Positions 1-8,947 of a stretch of 64,000 bases of DNA are shown in pieces. A model generated the notes under the pieces. That model did not search any database. It was not told the DNA's origin and saw only the letters and a list, made by a program, of their open reading frames with translations. The position numbers were made by a program, and so were the translations under genes. Numbering within the stretch: position 1 is the first letter of the stretch; each line of letters starts with the position of its first letter. Source of the stretch: Paludibacter sp. (GTDB taxonomy: Bacteria > Bacteroidota > Bacteroidia > Bacteroidales > Paludibacteraceae); NCBI GenBank assembly GCA_030655595.1, contig JAUSNQ010000034.1:1-64000 (forward strand), read 5' to 3'.

Positions 1-39
1 TGCCCAATAATACAGTAAATATATGTTACAATATGCAAA

Positions 40-885
40 TTATTGTGTTTGCACTTGTAGCCAAAATAATAACGTATAAAAACCCAAAATTATGCATTTT
101 TCAACTTTTTGAAAAATGGGGGTAATCAGAGGGGACTCAAACTTTACATTATTTTTTTTTCCTTCAACGAAATAGGGTTTTGAACCCTCTGCATCATTGA
201 AGATATTAATGTCTTTTGAAGATAGTTTTTGATTGTTCAAAAAAATTTCAATTTTCTTTTCTAAACTAAAATTCAACAATCTTTCTATATCGTTACGGAG
301 TGAATTAAGAAATGATACATCATCAAATAAATCTGAAACTTCTGAGAACAGATTGCTTACTTTTATGAAAGTACCGTTACTTAATAGATTATAATTATCA
401 GTTACATTTTCATAACTAAAATTCCAATCATCAACAATAGATTGATTTCCATCGCTCAAAGTAATTTCAGCAGTTTTGTTTTTCCACTGTTCTACATCAA
501 CATTTACATTAAAATGTTCATTCTTTGTTTTGGACTCAATAATAAAGTTTTTACCCATTTTGAACAATGCTCTTTTCATTCCAATTCCGAAACGACCAAC
601 AGAGCCACTTGTCTCAGGAGCATCATCGGGACGACCAAAACGGAATGCATATTTCTGTGCAGTTTCTACTGTAAAACCACCACAGTTATCTTTGACAACA
701 AACTCATTTTTATTCAATATCAAGTCAATTCTTAATCCACTGTAATCATTCGGATTTAATCTACTTGCTCCGTCAATAGAATTATCTAACAAATCGACGA
801 TAGCATCGTTAATTGTTATATCCCTTGTAATCATCTGAATAAAGAATGATTTTGTGGGATTTCCTTGTATTATTTTACTATCCAT
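40..885 (-). CDS. GHKL (MORC/Hsp90-like) ATPase, probably C-terminally truncated
   Basis: The first 250 residues or so form a GHKL nucleotide-binding fold. The N box is at residues 26-40 (NDAIVDLLDNSIDGA), the G1 motif DNCGG at 66-70, and the glycine-rich lid VGRFGIGMK at 96-104. Related MORC-like ATPases of bacterial defence loci continue into an S5-like transducer domain and are usually well over 400 residues; this one stops at 281. The last 31 residues (from about base 135 down) are low complexity and look unrelated to the family, so the reading frame was probably broken by an insertion or rearrangement. It is the last gene of the abiE-dnd run, 36 bases after the multi-domain gene. In a defence role it would act as an ATP-driven clamp or signal-transducing subunit. 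The GHKL call is sure; function and truncation are inference. Confidence 0.75.
   Translation of the reverse strand: MDSKIIQGNPTKSFFIQMITRDITINDAIVDLLDNSIDGASRLNPNDYSGLRIDLILNKNEFVVKDNCGGFTVETAQKYAFRFGRPDDAPETSGSVGRFGIGMKRALFKMGKNFIIESKTKNEHFNVNVDVEQWKNKTAEITLSDGNQSIVDDWNFSYENVTDNYNLLSNGTFIKVSNLFSEVSDLFDDVSFLNSLRNDIERLLNFSLEKKIEIFLNNQKLSSKDINIFNDAEGSKPYFVEGKKNNVKFESPLITPIFQKVEKCIILGFYTLLFWLQVQTQ
97..116. repeat. Short perfect inverted repeat at island edge
   Basis: TTTTTCAA (97-104) and TTGAAAAA (109-116) form perfect 8-base arms around a 4-base loop. It lies in the anomalous 3' tail of the GHKL gene, just beyond the point where family similarity appears to end. It could be part of a mobile-element end or chance in AT-rich DNA. 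Confidence 0.35.
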
Positions 886-921
886 AGAAGAATTTATTTG
901 TTACATTTTATTCGAAATTCA

Positions 922-3219
922 TCAAATTAATTTTGCAAGGTCAATATACTTTTGTCGCTGTTCTTCGGTTAAGTTGTAATTCTGAAAATCTTCCTTTGCA
1001 CGTCTAAACCATCCATAAAGAAATTTTTCATCACCACGAGCAGCAGGCATGTATCGATTCTCAAGTAAAAAACATTTTAATTTATTGTAATTGAGATTCC
1101 ACTCATATATTGTTTTATCAGTGTCATATTCTACATATTGAATTTTAACTCTATTCACTTCGGCTTGTTGTGTATCATTAATATGTTGTCTGTTGTTGAT
1201 TATTCTATACCACCATCGCCCAAGAGAACCTTCTTTGCTTTTTTCGCTTGAAGCAAATGGAAAATGTCCTTCTTCTACAATGAATAATTCCAAATCAAGT
1301 AACCTTTGTTCAAATGATTTTCTCAACACTTCTTGTTGTTCACTTAGTTCGTATTCAGAAGGGTATTCTTTATCTTTCAATCCAAAAATATTGTCATTGA
1401 AAAAAGAGAAACGTTTTTGGGTATCATTAAACATACTCGTTCTAACGCTTGCATTATTTGTTTCAGGAAAATACTGTAGAACATATTCCGTAATTTCATC
1501 AGCAGTTTGAGGTAAATCATTTTCCGATAAGAATTCTACGATAGCATCGCGAATTGTACCTGTCTTGATATGCTCCCATTCCTTGAGAGTGTAAACACTT
1601 TTTCTATTTCTGTATGATATGGCTTCATGTTTTTGTAAATAAGGTCTTAATTGAGCAGCTTCTGTATATTTATGTTCTGGCAAAATAACTTTGAATTCTT
1701 TAAAGATTTCATCTAAGTGCATCGGACTTCCGGTTTGCTGTAATATATCATATATCACATCTATCGGCTTTTTTTCTTTGTTTGCTGGTATTTTTATATG
1801 ACCATCAATATCATCAGAATACAGATGAAATTCATATAGTAAGAAATCTCTTACAATATTTATAATACTGTCTGTTTTATTGTAATCATATTTTATCCAA
1901 CATTGAGAATTTGCAATGTAATCTTTAATGTCTAACAAACAATCAGTTTCATTATCCATTAAGATATTGCTAAATTCTATTCTCATTTTTTCAAAGTCAA
2001 AGATATCACAGTATTCTCTTTTAATAAGAAAGGTATTATTCCAAGTCTTTGACTTATTTGTTACATCAATACCTCCCAAAAGAGTATATCTGTCACGATA
2101 TATATATGCAATAATTTGTAAGGCAAATTCAACAGAAAAATCGCATCTTTCCTCTTTCAAACAGTTTTTAACTTCAAATGATTCTTGACAAACCGTATCA
2201 ATTTTTTCAAAAAAATTTAATAGATATGACCAATCATCTTTATTTTGAAGAATCTTGCCATATTTTGCTAAATGACTATTATAATATTCAATAATTTCAT
2301 TAGTAATTTTAAATGTTTTATGAAATACATTATTTCTGATTTGTCGAACACGCTCACGAGTCAAATTGTGCTTTGTCGACAATTCCTCTAAAGTGAAAAG
2401 TTGTTTACTTTTGAATATATTATAAGATCTTATTAAGATTTCAATTTCTCTGGACTTGTCGTTCTTAATATATTGTTCTAAAACCCAAAACATTGGTAAA
2501 TGGACATGATTCTCATAAAAGATTGAAATTATTTCAATGTCACAAATGCTACCATACCTGTAAACAGCTCCCAAAACTACTTCGTTAGTATATGAATCTT
2601 CCTCCTTTTCTATTTCTTCGATGAATATCCTTAATTTTTTTCTTAACTCTAAAATCTCAAATATGGAATTTCTGCCAATATTCCTAATATGTTTGATGTC
2701 ATCTTCTTGGCTAAGTAAATAGAACTCAATAAACTCATCTGCCGAAATTTTTTTTAAGCTATTAAAAACCCTCACCGAACATTTTCTTAATAATTCTGAG
2801 TATTTTTTTTTGACAATTAATCTCTGTGAAGTACTTAACGATTTTAGCATTAATTTGCCTTCTGATTCATTTATAGTTATTTGATCTTTGAATTCATCAG
2901 AATGCCCATTGTTGAGTGAATTTGACAATGTTTTATCTATAGAGATATTGTCTGATGTTTGATAAAATAGCTTATTCTCTGTAAGAGAATTGTAAAACTG
3001 ATTAGATTCTATCTCTTTACATAAATTCTCCAACTCTTTGCATGTCTCCTTCCCAGAATTTCGGATATTTAAAAATGATTTACCTTCTGAATAATATGAG
3101 AATATATCATTTAGATAACAAAATCTTGCATTACGACAGCAGTTCGCCGTTCGAACAGATATGTGCTTTTTATCACGAAGATAATCTATTGTTAAATGTT
3201 TCAAGTCTTCTCTTAGCAT
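922..3219 (-). CDS. Multi-domain DNA-binding protein: alpha-CTD-like, sigma4-like HTH, tandem winged helices, helicase-associated domains
   Basis: This 765-residue protein looks like a set of transcription-type and DNA-binding modules with no evident catalytic domain. Residues 8-72 resemble the helix-hairpin-helix C-terminal domain of RNA polymerase alpha (SVRTANCCRNARF, then RNSGKETCKEL). Residues 145-200 carry a second such unit (RNIGRNSIFEI). Residues 262-305 resemble sigma-70 region 4 (FTLEELSTKHNLTRERVRQI). Residues 483-545 and 553-620 look like two winged helices of the HARE-HTH kind. Residues 637-765 show two tryptophan-rich units like helicase-associated domains (GRWWYRI, YGWFRRA). 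The start overlaps dndE by 7 bases, so translation is probably coupled. By position it may read phosphorothioated DNA or recruit a partner; that is inference. Domains were assigned by eye. Confidence 0.7.
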   Translation of the reverse strand: MLREDLKHLTIDYLRDKKHISVRTANCCRNARFCYLNDIFSYYSEGKSFLNIRNSGKETCKELENLCKEIESNQFYNSLTENKLFYQTSDNISIDKTLSNSLNNGHSDEFKDQITINESEGKLMLKSLSTSQRLIVKKKYSELLRKCSVRVFNSLKKISADEFIEFYLLSQEDDIKHIRNIGRNSIFEILELRKKLRIFIEEIEKEEDSYTNEVVLGAVYRYGSICDIEIISIFYENHVHLPMFWVLEQYIKNDKSREIEILIRSYNIFKSKQLFTLEELSTKHNLTRERVRQIRNNVFHKTFKITNEIIEYYNSHLAKYGKILQNKDDWSYLLNFFEKIDTVCQESFEVKNCLKEERCDFSVEFALQIIAYIYRDRYTLLGGIDVTNKSKTWNNTFLIKREYCDIFDFEKMRIEFSNILMDNETDCLLDIKDYIANSQCWIKYDYNKTDSIINIVRDFLLYEFHLYSDDIDGHIKIPANKEKKPIDVIYDILQQTGSPMHLDEIFKEFKVILPEHKYTEAAQLRPYLQKHEAISYRNRKSVYTLKEWEHIKTGTIRDAIVEFLSENDLPQTADEITEYVLQYFPETNNASVRTSMFNDTQKRFSFFNDNIFGLKDKEYPSEYELSEQQEVLRKSFEQRLLDLELFIVEEGHFPFASSEKSKEGSLGRWWYRIINNRQHINDTQQAEVNRVKIQYVEYDTDKTIYEWNLNYNKLKCFLLENRYMPAARGDEKFLYGWFRRAKEDFQNYNLTEEQRQKYIDLAKLI

Positions 3220-3611
3220 ATCTCTTTCAAGCCATTTTCAATTCTATCAAATAAATAATCGTAACCGAATAAATTAGGATTGTCGGTAATATCATCATAA
3301 ATAAGCTGTAATCCGTGATCAAGGTGCATTTTAAAATAACGAGGTAAATCTTTGTTGCTTTCACTAATCTTATAGTGCGTACAAACTATTGCTAAATATA
3401 TTGGGTAATAATTCCCAAAAAGCACACTTTTACTGTATTCTTTACCACCTGAATCTTTTATATCAGTAGGTTCAAATTTTAGTCCTGATTGCAAGGAATA
3501 ACCAATGGCTATTCGAGCAATTACATTTTCTGCACCCAAATTAAATTTACGTGTCAAATCAATAACTATTTCCTTATTTCTACTACTTGTTCTTATCTGT
3601 GAAAATACCAT
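3213..3611 (-). CDS. dndE: DNA sulfur modification protein DndE
   Basis: The 132-residue product has the size and start of DndE (SQIRTSSRNKEIVIDLTRKF), the small basic protein that works with DndC and DndD in DNA phosphorothioation and is reported to bind nicked double-stranded DNA. It sits directly after dndD (2-base gap) and overlaps the following multi-domain gene by 7 bases. The dndC-dndD-dndE order supports the call as much as the sequence does. Residues G41 to S52 or so (GYSLQSGLKFEP) fit the conserved core of the family. No odd features were seen. Confidence 0.88.
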   Translation of the reverse strand: MVFSQIRTSSRNKEIVIDLTRKFNLGAENVIARIAIGYSLQSGLKFEPTDIKDSGGKEYSKSVLFGNYYPIYLAIVCTHYKISESNKDLPRYFKMHLDHGLQLIYDDITDNPNLFGYDYLFDRIENGLKEIC

Positions 3612-3613
3612 AT

Positions 3614-5737
3614 TTATTCTTTCATTAAATCGTTAATATCAACCTCTTGAATAAATGAATATGTGTTTTCATTTTTCAAAATATAAGCAGAATTTATAAA
3701 AGGTTTCATTGTTTCTAATTCCTTTTTTGTCAACTCCTTATGCAGTAGTGGAAATAAAATAACCTGCTTTGAGACAGTAGGGTAAAATTCCGTAATAATC
3801 TTGTTAGCGTGGCTTTTGTCAAATTTTTGCAATGGACTATCAATAAATACCGGAAACTGTATGCCAGATTCTTCCACAAGAGCTTTAAGAAGTGAGGTTG
3901 CATAAAGTTGCTGTTCTCCTTTGGATAGTGATTCCTTTTTGATAATAATACCATCAGTCGCATAAAGGTTTATATCAATAATATCATCAAAAATCGAAAC
4001 ATCAACTTTGCTGATAAAATTAGATTTGTGCATTAACTTATTCATTGTACCTTTAATACGTCTTTCCAATGAGAATTTTTTCTCGTTTTTTAATGAAACA
4101 AGAAATGTATTTAGCTCAGCAATTAGTTTTTCTGCAACTTTGTCTTTCAATGTGTCACTGTCATCAAGACTAACCTTTTTGCTTAACTCCGAAATTTGAC
4201 GGCTTACAACAGCTAATTCTTTATTCAATCCGCCTCGTATTTCATGTTGTTGACGTATTTGTGCCTCTATGTCTACAATTGTTTTCTCTATCTCGTTTTT
4301 ACTTTTACGAATATTCTTAATGATAGAATCATTCTCATTACTCTGCATATTTGAGACTTTACGGACAGCATTGTTAAGAATCTGCTTATTTTTACGATAA
4401 TCGTCTGCTAAGTGCTCAAATTCAATTTTGTAAGTGGTTGTGATACTGTTATAAACAGATATAAATTCATCAAATGTTTCTTTGCTGATATTCATCAAAG
4501 GAGTTCCACCAGCTGACTTATTTTGATATTTGGTAACAATCTTTTGAACAGAATTATCCAACTCTTTCATATCCTTTTCAGTTATTGATAGTTTCTCGAT
4601 AGCTATCAATAAATCTTTCGAGATATTTTGAAGTAAAAGATTCTGGTTCTGTATATCATTCTGAGATTGTAGAGCATTATAATCATGTTCTAATTGATTT
4701 TTCGCTTGCTGTAATAATTTGCCTGAAATAGCAAAAGGAGCATATTCGAGAAAAGTTTTGAGCCTTTGTTTATATTCTTCGTCTCGTTTTTTTGTTGTGG
4801 TAACAATATTTTCCTGTCGTTTCAATTCTTCAATAGTCATTCCGTTTCCTTCACGCATAAGTTGCATTTGCAATTTTTCATTGTCCTTGCGGAGGGATAA
4901 AAGTTTGTCATCAAGTTCAGCTGTTTCCTTTTCTTTTTCTGCTATGCTGTCATGCAAAGATTTTTGCTTGGAAAGCAAAGAAGTCAATTTGTTACGGCTT
5001 TCTACATCATCGGACTTTCGGCGGAAACGCAAACGTAAATTCTCAAGATTTCTCTTTAAATCTTCGTATTTCTTCACCCCCAGAACCTCATTGTAAGCCG
5101 AACAAAGTTTTCGTTTCTCATCTATTGTATTTGTTTCGGCAAGCAATACAATTTTCTCGGAATCAAAAAAGAAAAAACGAGCAATGTCTTTATTTAATAT
5201 GAAATCATTAATAAAGACTTCATGACCGATTTCGGAGGTAAGCTCATTTTTTATTCCGTCAATAAGAATTTCAACATTTTCTTCATCGCGTATTATATCA
5301 TAGGAACGAGAGATTTTTAACGAGCGACAAGGAATAGAAGGAATGAAAATCTCTGAAAATTCTAATGAAACAGCATATTGAGACCATTGTTTTAAATATT
5401 CAGTATCAATAGAATATCCTTGTTTTTTTATAGTAGTTAATAAATTACGGGAAACTTCGACATTGAGCTTTTGCTTGCAAAATTCATTTAGATTATTTAT
5501 TTGCATTTGATTATAACCACCCCCAGCATTCTGAATTTCTTTACGGTAGGACTCTTCAATATCTACCATTAGACGACCATACATGCACCAAAGAAGTGAA
5601 TGTAAGAAAGTAGATTTCCCAAAGCCATTTTCGCCAGAAATCAAAAAAAGATTCTTATCATTTTCGTTTGAAAATGATATTTTGTTTACTCCTTTATAAA
5701 GGCGGTAGTTATTTAATTCTATACTGTTTATAATCAT
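3614..5737 (-). CDS. dndD: DNA sulfur modification ATPase DndD
   Basis: DndD is an SMC/Rad50-like ABC ATPase needed for phosphorothioation, thought to use ATP to alter DNA structure so that DndC and DndE can act. The 707-residue protein has a Walker A motif SGENGFGKST at residues 34-43, a long charged central region that reads as coiled coil (about 210-560), an ABC signature SKGEQQ at 605-610 and a Walker B-like strand FPVFIDSP at 628-635. Length and order fit the family. The start overlaps the dndC stop (ATGA-type, 4 bases), indicating translational coupling. Nothing suggests inactivation. Confidence 0.93.
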   Translation of the reverse strand: MIINSIELNNYRLYKGVNKISFSNENDKNLFLISGENGFGKSTFLHSLLWCMYGRLMVDIEESYRKEIQNAGGGYNQMQINNLNEFCKQKLNVEVSRNLLTTIKKQGYSIDTEYLKQWSQYAVSLEFSEIFIPSIPCRSLKISRSYDIIRDEENVEILIDGIKNELTSEIGHEVFINDFILNKDIARFFFFDSEKIVLLAETNTIDEKRKLCSAYNEVLGVKKYEDLKRNLENLRLRFRRKSDDVESRNKLTSLLSKQKSLHDSIAEKEKETAELDDKLLSLRKDNEKLQMQLMREGNGMTIEELKRQENIVTTTKKRDEEYKQRLKTFLEYAPFAISGKLLQQAKNQLEHDYNALQSQNDIQNQNLLLQNISKDLLIAIEKLSITEKDMKELDNSVQKIVTKYQNKSAGGTPLMNISKETFDEFISVYNSITTTYKIEFEHLADDYRKNKQILNNAVRKVSNMQSNENDSIIKNIRKSKNEIEKTIVDIEAQIRQQHEIRGGLNKELAVVSRQISELSKKVSLDDSDTLKDKVAEKLIAELNTFLVSLKNEKKFSLERRIKGTMNKLMHKSNFISKVDVSIFDDIIDINLYATDGIIIKKESLSKGEQQLYATSLLKALVEESGIQFPVFIDSPLQKFDKSHANKIITEFYPTVSKQVILFPLLHKELTKKELETMKPFINSAYILKNENTYSFIQEVDINDLMKE

Positions 5738-7068
5738 ACTGTCTCTTTTATAAATGCATCTAACCTTGCTTCAAGATCGTTTTGAAGTCCATACTTTTTC
5801 ATTAATAGTATTTTGTTTTTTTGCAAAGCAAGCAACTCTTGAATAAGTGAATAGTGGGCAGAATTATGGCAGGCTTTTTCAAGCAGTAATCTTTCTTGTA
5901 ATCCTATTTTGTCATTTGGAATATCATATCCATAAACTTCAATATAAATATCATTCACAGTTGTTTTGAAATATCCATCACGATACCAAATCACTTGAAT
6001 TGCAATTAATTCTTGACTGTTAATAAGGTCAATGCTTGATCTATAATTTTGAGTTTCCTTTTGTATAGTGAGTAGTTCTTTTAATAATTGTATTCGGTAT
6101 TCAATTGTGTAGTTACCCATATTATGCCCAGTTTCATCTACAGCAATCTGCCCATTTCTTCGGGTTGAGTATCTATTTTCGGAGACATTCCTGTTTACAA
6201 CTAATCTATTCCGAAAATCAAGAAGTGGACGCATCCATTCTGTTCCGTTTTTAATTAACGCGGTCATAGATTTGTCTTCTTTTACCACAGTACACACCCA
6301 ACATCCGAAACGACTCTGACCACATGATTTGTGAGATTCATCAGTTACAACAGTCGGACATTCATAATCATCTGCACTTGCATCCAAATAAATTTGAAAT
6401 AAAATTTGATTGTCAAATCCCCACGGAGAAGGTAAAGCATTGATGATATACCAAACTTCCTCCAACATTAATTCTTTTATTGGTGAATATAGGTAAGTAT
6501 TGGGGTTTATGGGATGTTTGGACAGTCTATGTCCTTTAATCTCATGTCGTTTAATAGATTTGGACCTTTGCAGACTTTCAGATAGACGTGTTCCTATTAA
6601 AATAATAACCTCACCATCAACCGCAACCTGACTTTCAATAAAATTTGAGGTTGGTTTTATCTTCATTCTATCTGTACAAAAGCGAAAAGAATTATTAGGG
6701 ACAGGATAACCTTTCCCAATCACACAACTCCAAAATGTATCTTCCAATTTTGGAGTTGTTGTTTTTACAATAACAGGCAGATTTTGCTCTTTTGCTGCTT
6801 TTTGAATTGTATTTAAAACAGTTTGAACATATTCTTCAATTACAGGATTTTCAACCATTGTATCATTGCATACAACATATACGAGTCGTTTGTATTTGCA
6901 ATTTATGTCATTGTCTCTTATCTTTAGCAAAGCTAACCAAACTAGTGTAAGTAAAACGGTGGAATCTTTTCCTCCACTATATCCAATTATCCAAGGACGA
7001 ATATTGCGATCATCTTCCAAATATTGGTCAACTAATTCATCAATTATTAGGTCTGTTCTTTTTGACAT
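5734..7068 (-). CDS. dndC: DNA phosphorothioation sulfurtransferase DndC
   Basis: DndC is an adenylating sulfurtransferase of the PAPS reductase fold with an iron-sulfur cluster. It activates the DNA backbone and passes on sulfur taken from a cysteine desulfurase. The PP-loop SGGKDS lies at residues 31-36. Likely cluster ligands are C131 (RFCTDRMK) and the group C249-x6-C256-x2-C259 (CGQSRFGCWVC). The 444-residue length is slightly below many DndC proteins but the motifs are complete. It starts 20 bases after abiEii and I see no separate promoter in that gap, so it is probably transcribed from abiE. No dndA or dndB lies in the window, so a general desulfurase such as the SufS encoded at 26.7 kb may supply sulfur. 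Confidence 0.95.
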   Translation of the reverse strand: MSKRTDLIIDELVDQYLEDDRNIRPWIIGYSGGKDSTVLLTLVWLALLKIRDNDINCKYKRLVYVVCNDTMVENPVIEEYVQTVLNTIQKAAKEQNLPVIVKTTTPKLEDTFWSCVIGKGYPVPNNSFRFCTDRMKIKPTSNFIESQVAVDGEVIILIGTRLSESLQRSKSIKRHEIKGHRLSKHPINPNTYLYSPIKELMLEEVWYIINALPSPWGFDNQILFQIYLDASADDYECPTVVTDESHKSCGQSRFGCWVCTVVKEDKSMTALIKNGTEWMRPLLDFRNRLVVNRNVSENRYSTRRNGQIAVDETGHNMGNYTIEYRIQLLKELLTIQKETQNYRSSIDLINSQELIAIQVIWYRDGYFKTTVNDIYIEVYGYDIPNDKIGLQERLLLEKACHNSAHYSLIQELLALQKNKILLMKKYGLQNDLEARLDAFIKETV

Positions 7069-7088
7069 GCGATTTTAATTTGTAAAAT

Positions 7089-8180
7089 TCAATCTAAATT
7101 TTCAGAAGTATGTGTGTTGCAAATTTTCCCAATCTCATTCCAATAAAAAAAAGCTTCGATATTGGATTTTTTGAGTTTGTTGAGCTTCGTATTTAATGGT
7201 TCATTAATGACAGCATTCCGCAATGGCTCAATATTTTGAGGGTCGAAATGAACTGCGGTTGTTACTCCATTAGCAATCAATACAGAAAGATATGCTGCTT
7301 TAGAAGCGTTGGTTACGGCACTGTCGATATTGTATTTCTCGCTATGGATAAAACTTTGTATTCTTTTTGTTCCTGTTTGAAGGAGTTTGAAAGTGTCTGG
7401 CTCTACCTGACCTCTCAGGCATATACATAGTGAGGTTTGAAAAATATCATCAAGTACCTGAGTAATATTTTCAGGGTTAAGATTTCTGTATCGCAATTCA
7501 ACGGTGGCAAACTTTTGGAATGTTTCGGTAACCACAGTTAAATCTTGGGTTACGTCAAACAAAGAGGCAATATCAAAAAGCTGCTTTATGATTTCCATAG
7601 AACAATCTTTTTCGCCTTTGAAATAAGGAATACCAGTAGTGTTTGGAGCAAAAGCAGTAAGTTTATCGCCCAACATATCGGCCTTGCCCGGAACATTAAC
7701 CATTACAGGTTCACCCTCTAATTTCAAAAAACGGCTTCGGATAGGTAACTGCTCAATATCATGATAATGAATATCCTCGAACAATACATCAAGAAGAATA
7801 CATTCTGTTTCGGTATTGGTAATGTAAGTTACCTGATAATAGAATTTAGCATGTGCTTTCGGAATATTTTGTGCTGTAACCCGCTCCACTAATCTCACAT
7901 CGCCAAAGCCATATTTCTGGGCATGTTTCTGTACAAATTCTTCTATGTTTGTAGTGGGAGGGCAAATGATATCAATATCAATGGAGAGTCGCTTTGCACT
8001 ATCCATATGAAGCATTAGTGCAGTACCACCTTTAAATACAAACGGACAACCCGATAACACCAAGGATTCGAGTAGCGAAAAAGCCCTTATCGATTTTTCA
8101 ATAAGTGCTATATCTGAAAACTTGTTTTCAGCAGCTACCTGCGTCATCCATTCTATTGTCCGGCTATCAGGGTGAATCAT
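7089..8180 (-). CDS. abiEii: AbiEii-family nucleotidyltransferase toxin
   Basis: The 363-residue protein has the polymerase-beta-type nucleotidyltransferase motifs of the AbiEii/DUF1814 family: FKGGTALML near residue 44-52 (GG-T-L) and RLSIDIDII near 60-68 (D-x-D metal ligands). AbiEii/MenA-type toxins stop growth by nucleotidyl transfer; members of the wider family modify tRNA acceptor ends. With the upstream abiEi it forms a type IV toxin-antitoxin pair that aborts phage infection. The start overlaps the abiEi stop by 4 bases (ATGA). Unusually, the dnd genes follow after only 20 bases, which ties the toxin pair to phosphorothioation. Confidence 0.88.
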   Translation of the reverse strand: MIHPDSRTIEWMTQVAAENKFSDIALIEKSIRAFSLLESLVLSGCPFVFKGGTALMLHMDSAKRLSIDIDIICPPTTNIEEFVQKHAQKYGFGDVRLVERVTAQNIPKAHAKFYYQVTYITNTETECILLDVLFEDIHYHDIEQLPIRSRFLKLEGEPVMVNVPGKADMLGDKLTAFAPNTTGIPYFKGEKDCSMEIIKQLFDIASLFDVTQDLTVVTETFQKFATVELRYRNLNPENITQVLDDIFQTSLCICLRGQVEPDTFKLLQTGTKRIQSFIHSEKYNIDSAVTNASKAAYLSVLIANGVTTAVHFDPQNIEPLRNAVINEPLNTKLNKLKKSNIEAFFYWNEIGKICNTHTSENLD

Positions 8181-8899
8181 AATTTATTGGCGTTTATTAG
8201 TTGTTCGACTTCTTCTTTACGTCCCCGACGGGCAGCGTAGCGTAAAAGCTTATTTTTATTTACGTTGTGCCTTTCAAAAATCGTTGAATAAACATAGTTT
8301 ATTTCCGAACCCTGTAAAAACGAAAATTCCACATCCCCAACAATGTCTACCAGCACTTTTTCTATTGTCGGGGTATTTATACCCTCCACCAATTGTAATG
8401 GCGATTCAGAGATTAACGGACGAATTATAATTGCATCGTTGGAACTTATGTATCGTTCAATGTCGGTGAGCGAAGGCAGCAGAAAAACCCGTTTATTGCT
8501 ATCGGTGTTTAAAAGATTAAAAACAGATTCAGCCACCTCGCGTTCCACATCAACAAACAAAAGATTCAGGTTTGGAATGTGGTGCATGTAAGGCATAAGG
8601 GCTGAAGCTGGCCATAAGCAATAATCAACAAAAGGAAACTGAGTTTTTATTTGCTGATTTATCCGTCTCATATCTTCGAAGCATACTACAAAGAAATCCT
8701 TACGGGCTTCATCCGGTAATTTATAAACCCCTCTTTCAACGCGAACCAATTGTCCCGATTTTAAAAGGCGGTTCAGTTGTTCAGAAAAAGTTCCGGGTGA
8801 ACCTATTTGATCTTCGCTCTTCAAATTGGCTATTAATTCTTTACGCGTGAACACCTTATGTGTAAATGCGAAGTTTAATATGTCGTTTGTTGTAACCAT
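8177..8899 (-). CDS. abiEi: AbiEi-family antitoxin and transcriptional regulator
   Basis: The 240-residue product begins MVTTNDILNFAFTHKVFTRK, a winged-helix N-terminus typical of AbiEi antitoxins, followed by a longer C-terminal domain (about 80-240) that neutralises the toxin in this family. A longer reading from a TTG at 8959 is possible, but it would start inside a strong palindrome and overlap the -7 element at 8917-8924; the ATG at 8899 lies about a dozen bases after that element, so I take it as the start. Known AbiEi proteins repress their own promoter by binding inverted repeats, and the matching palindrome is present here. The C-terminus (RRGRKEEVEQLINANKL) is basic and helical. Confidence 0.85.
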   Translation of the reverse strand: MVTTNDILNFAFTHKVFTRKELIANLKSEDQIGSPGTFSEQLNRLLKSGQLVRVERGVYKLPDEARKDFFVVCFEDMRRINQQIKTQFPFVDYCLWPASALMPYMHHIPNLNLLFVDVEREVAESVFNLLNTDSNKRVFLLPSLTDIERYISSNDAIIIRPLISESPLQLVEGINTPTIEKVLVDIVGDVEFSFLQGSEINYVYSTIFERHNVNKNKLLRYAARRGRKEEVEQLINANKL

Positions 8900-8916
8900 A
8901 TAACATAATATGAGGG

Positions 8917-8947
8917 CAAATATATCACTAATTTGGCAATAAACAAT
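8917..8947 (-). promoter_or_regulatory. Predicted abiE-dnd operon promoter
   Basis: On the minus strand a -7 element TATATTTG (8924 to 8917) matches the Bacteroidota TAnnTTTG form, and a TTG (8946 to 8944) lies 19 bases upstream. Transcription would start about 8910-8912, giving a very short leader before the ATG at 8899. The -33 element falls in the middle of the palindrome, as expected for an autorepressed promoter. Confidence 0.6.
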
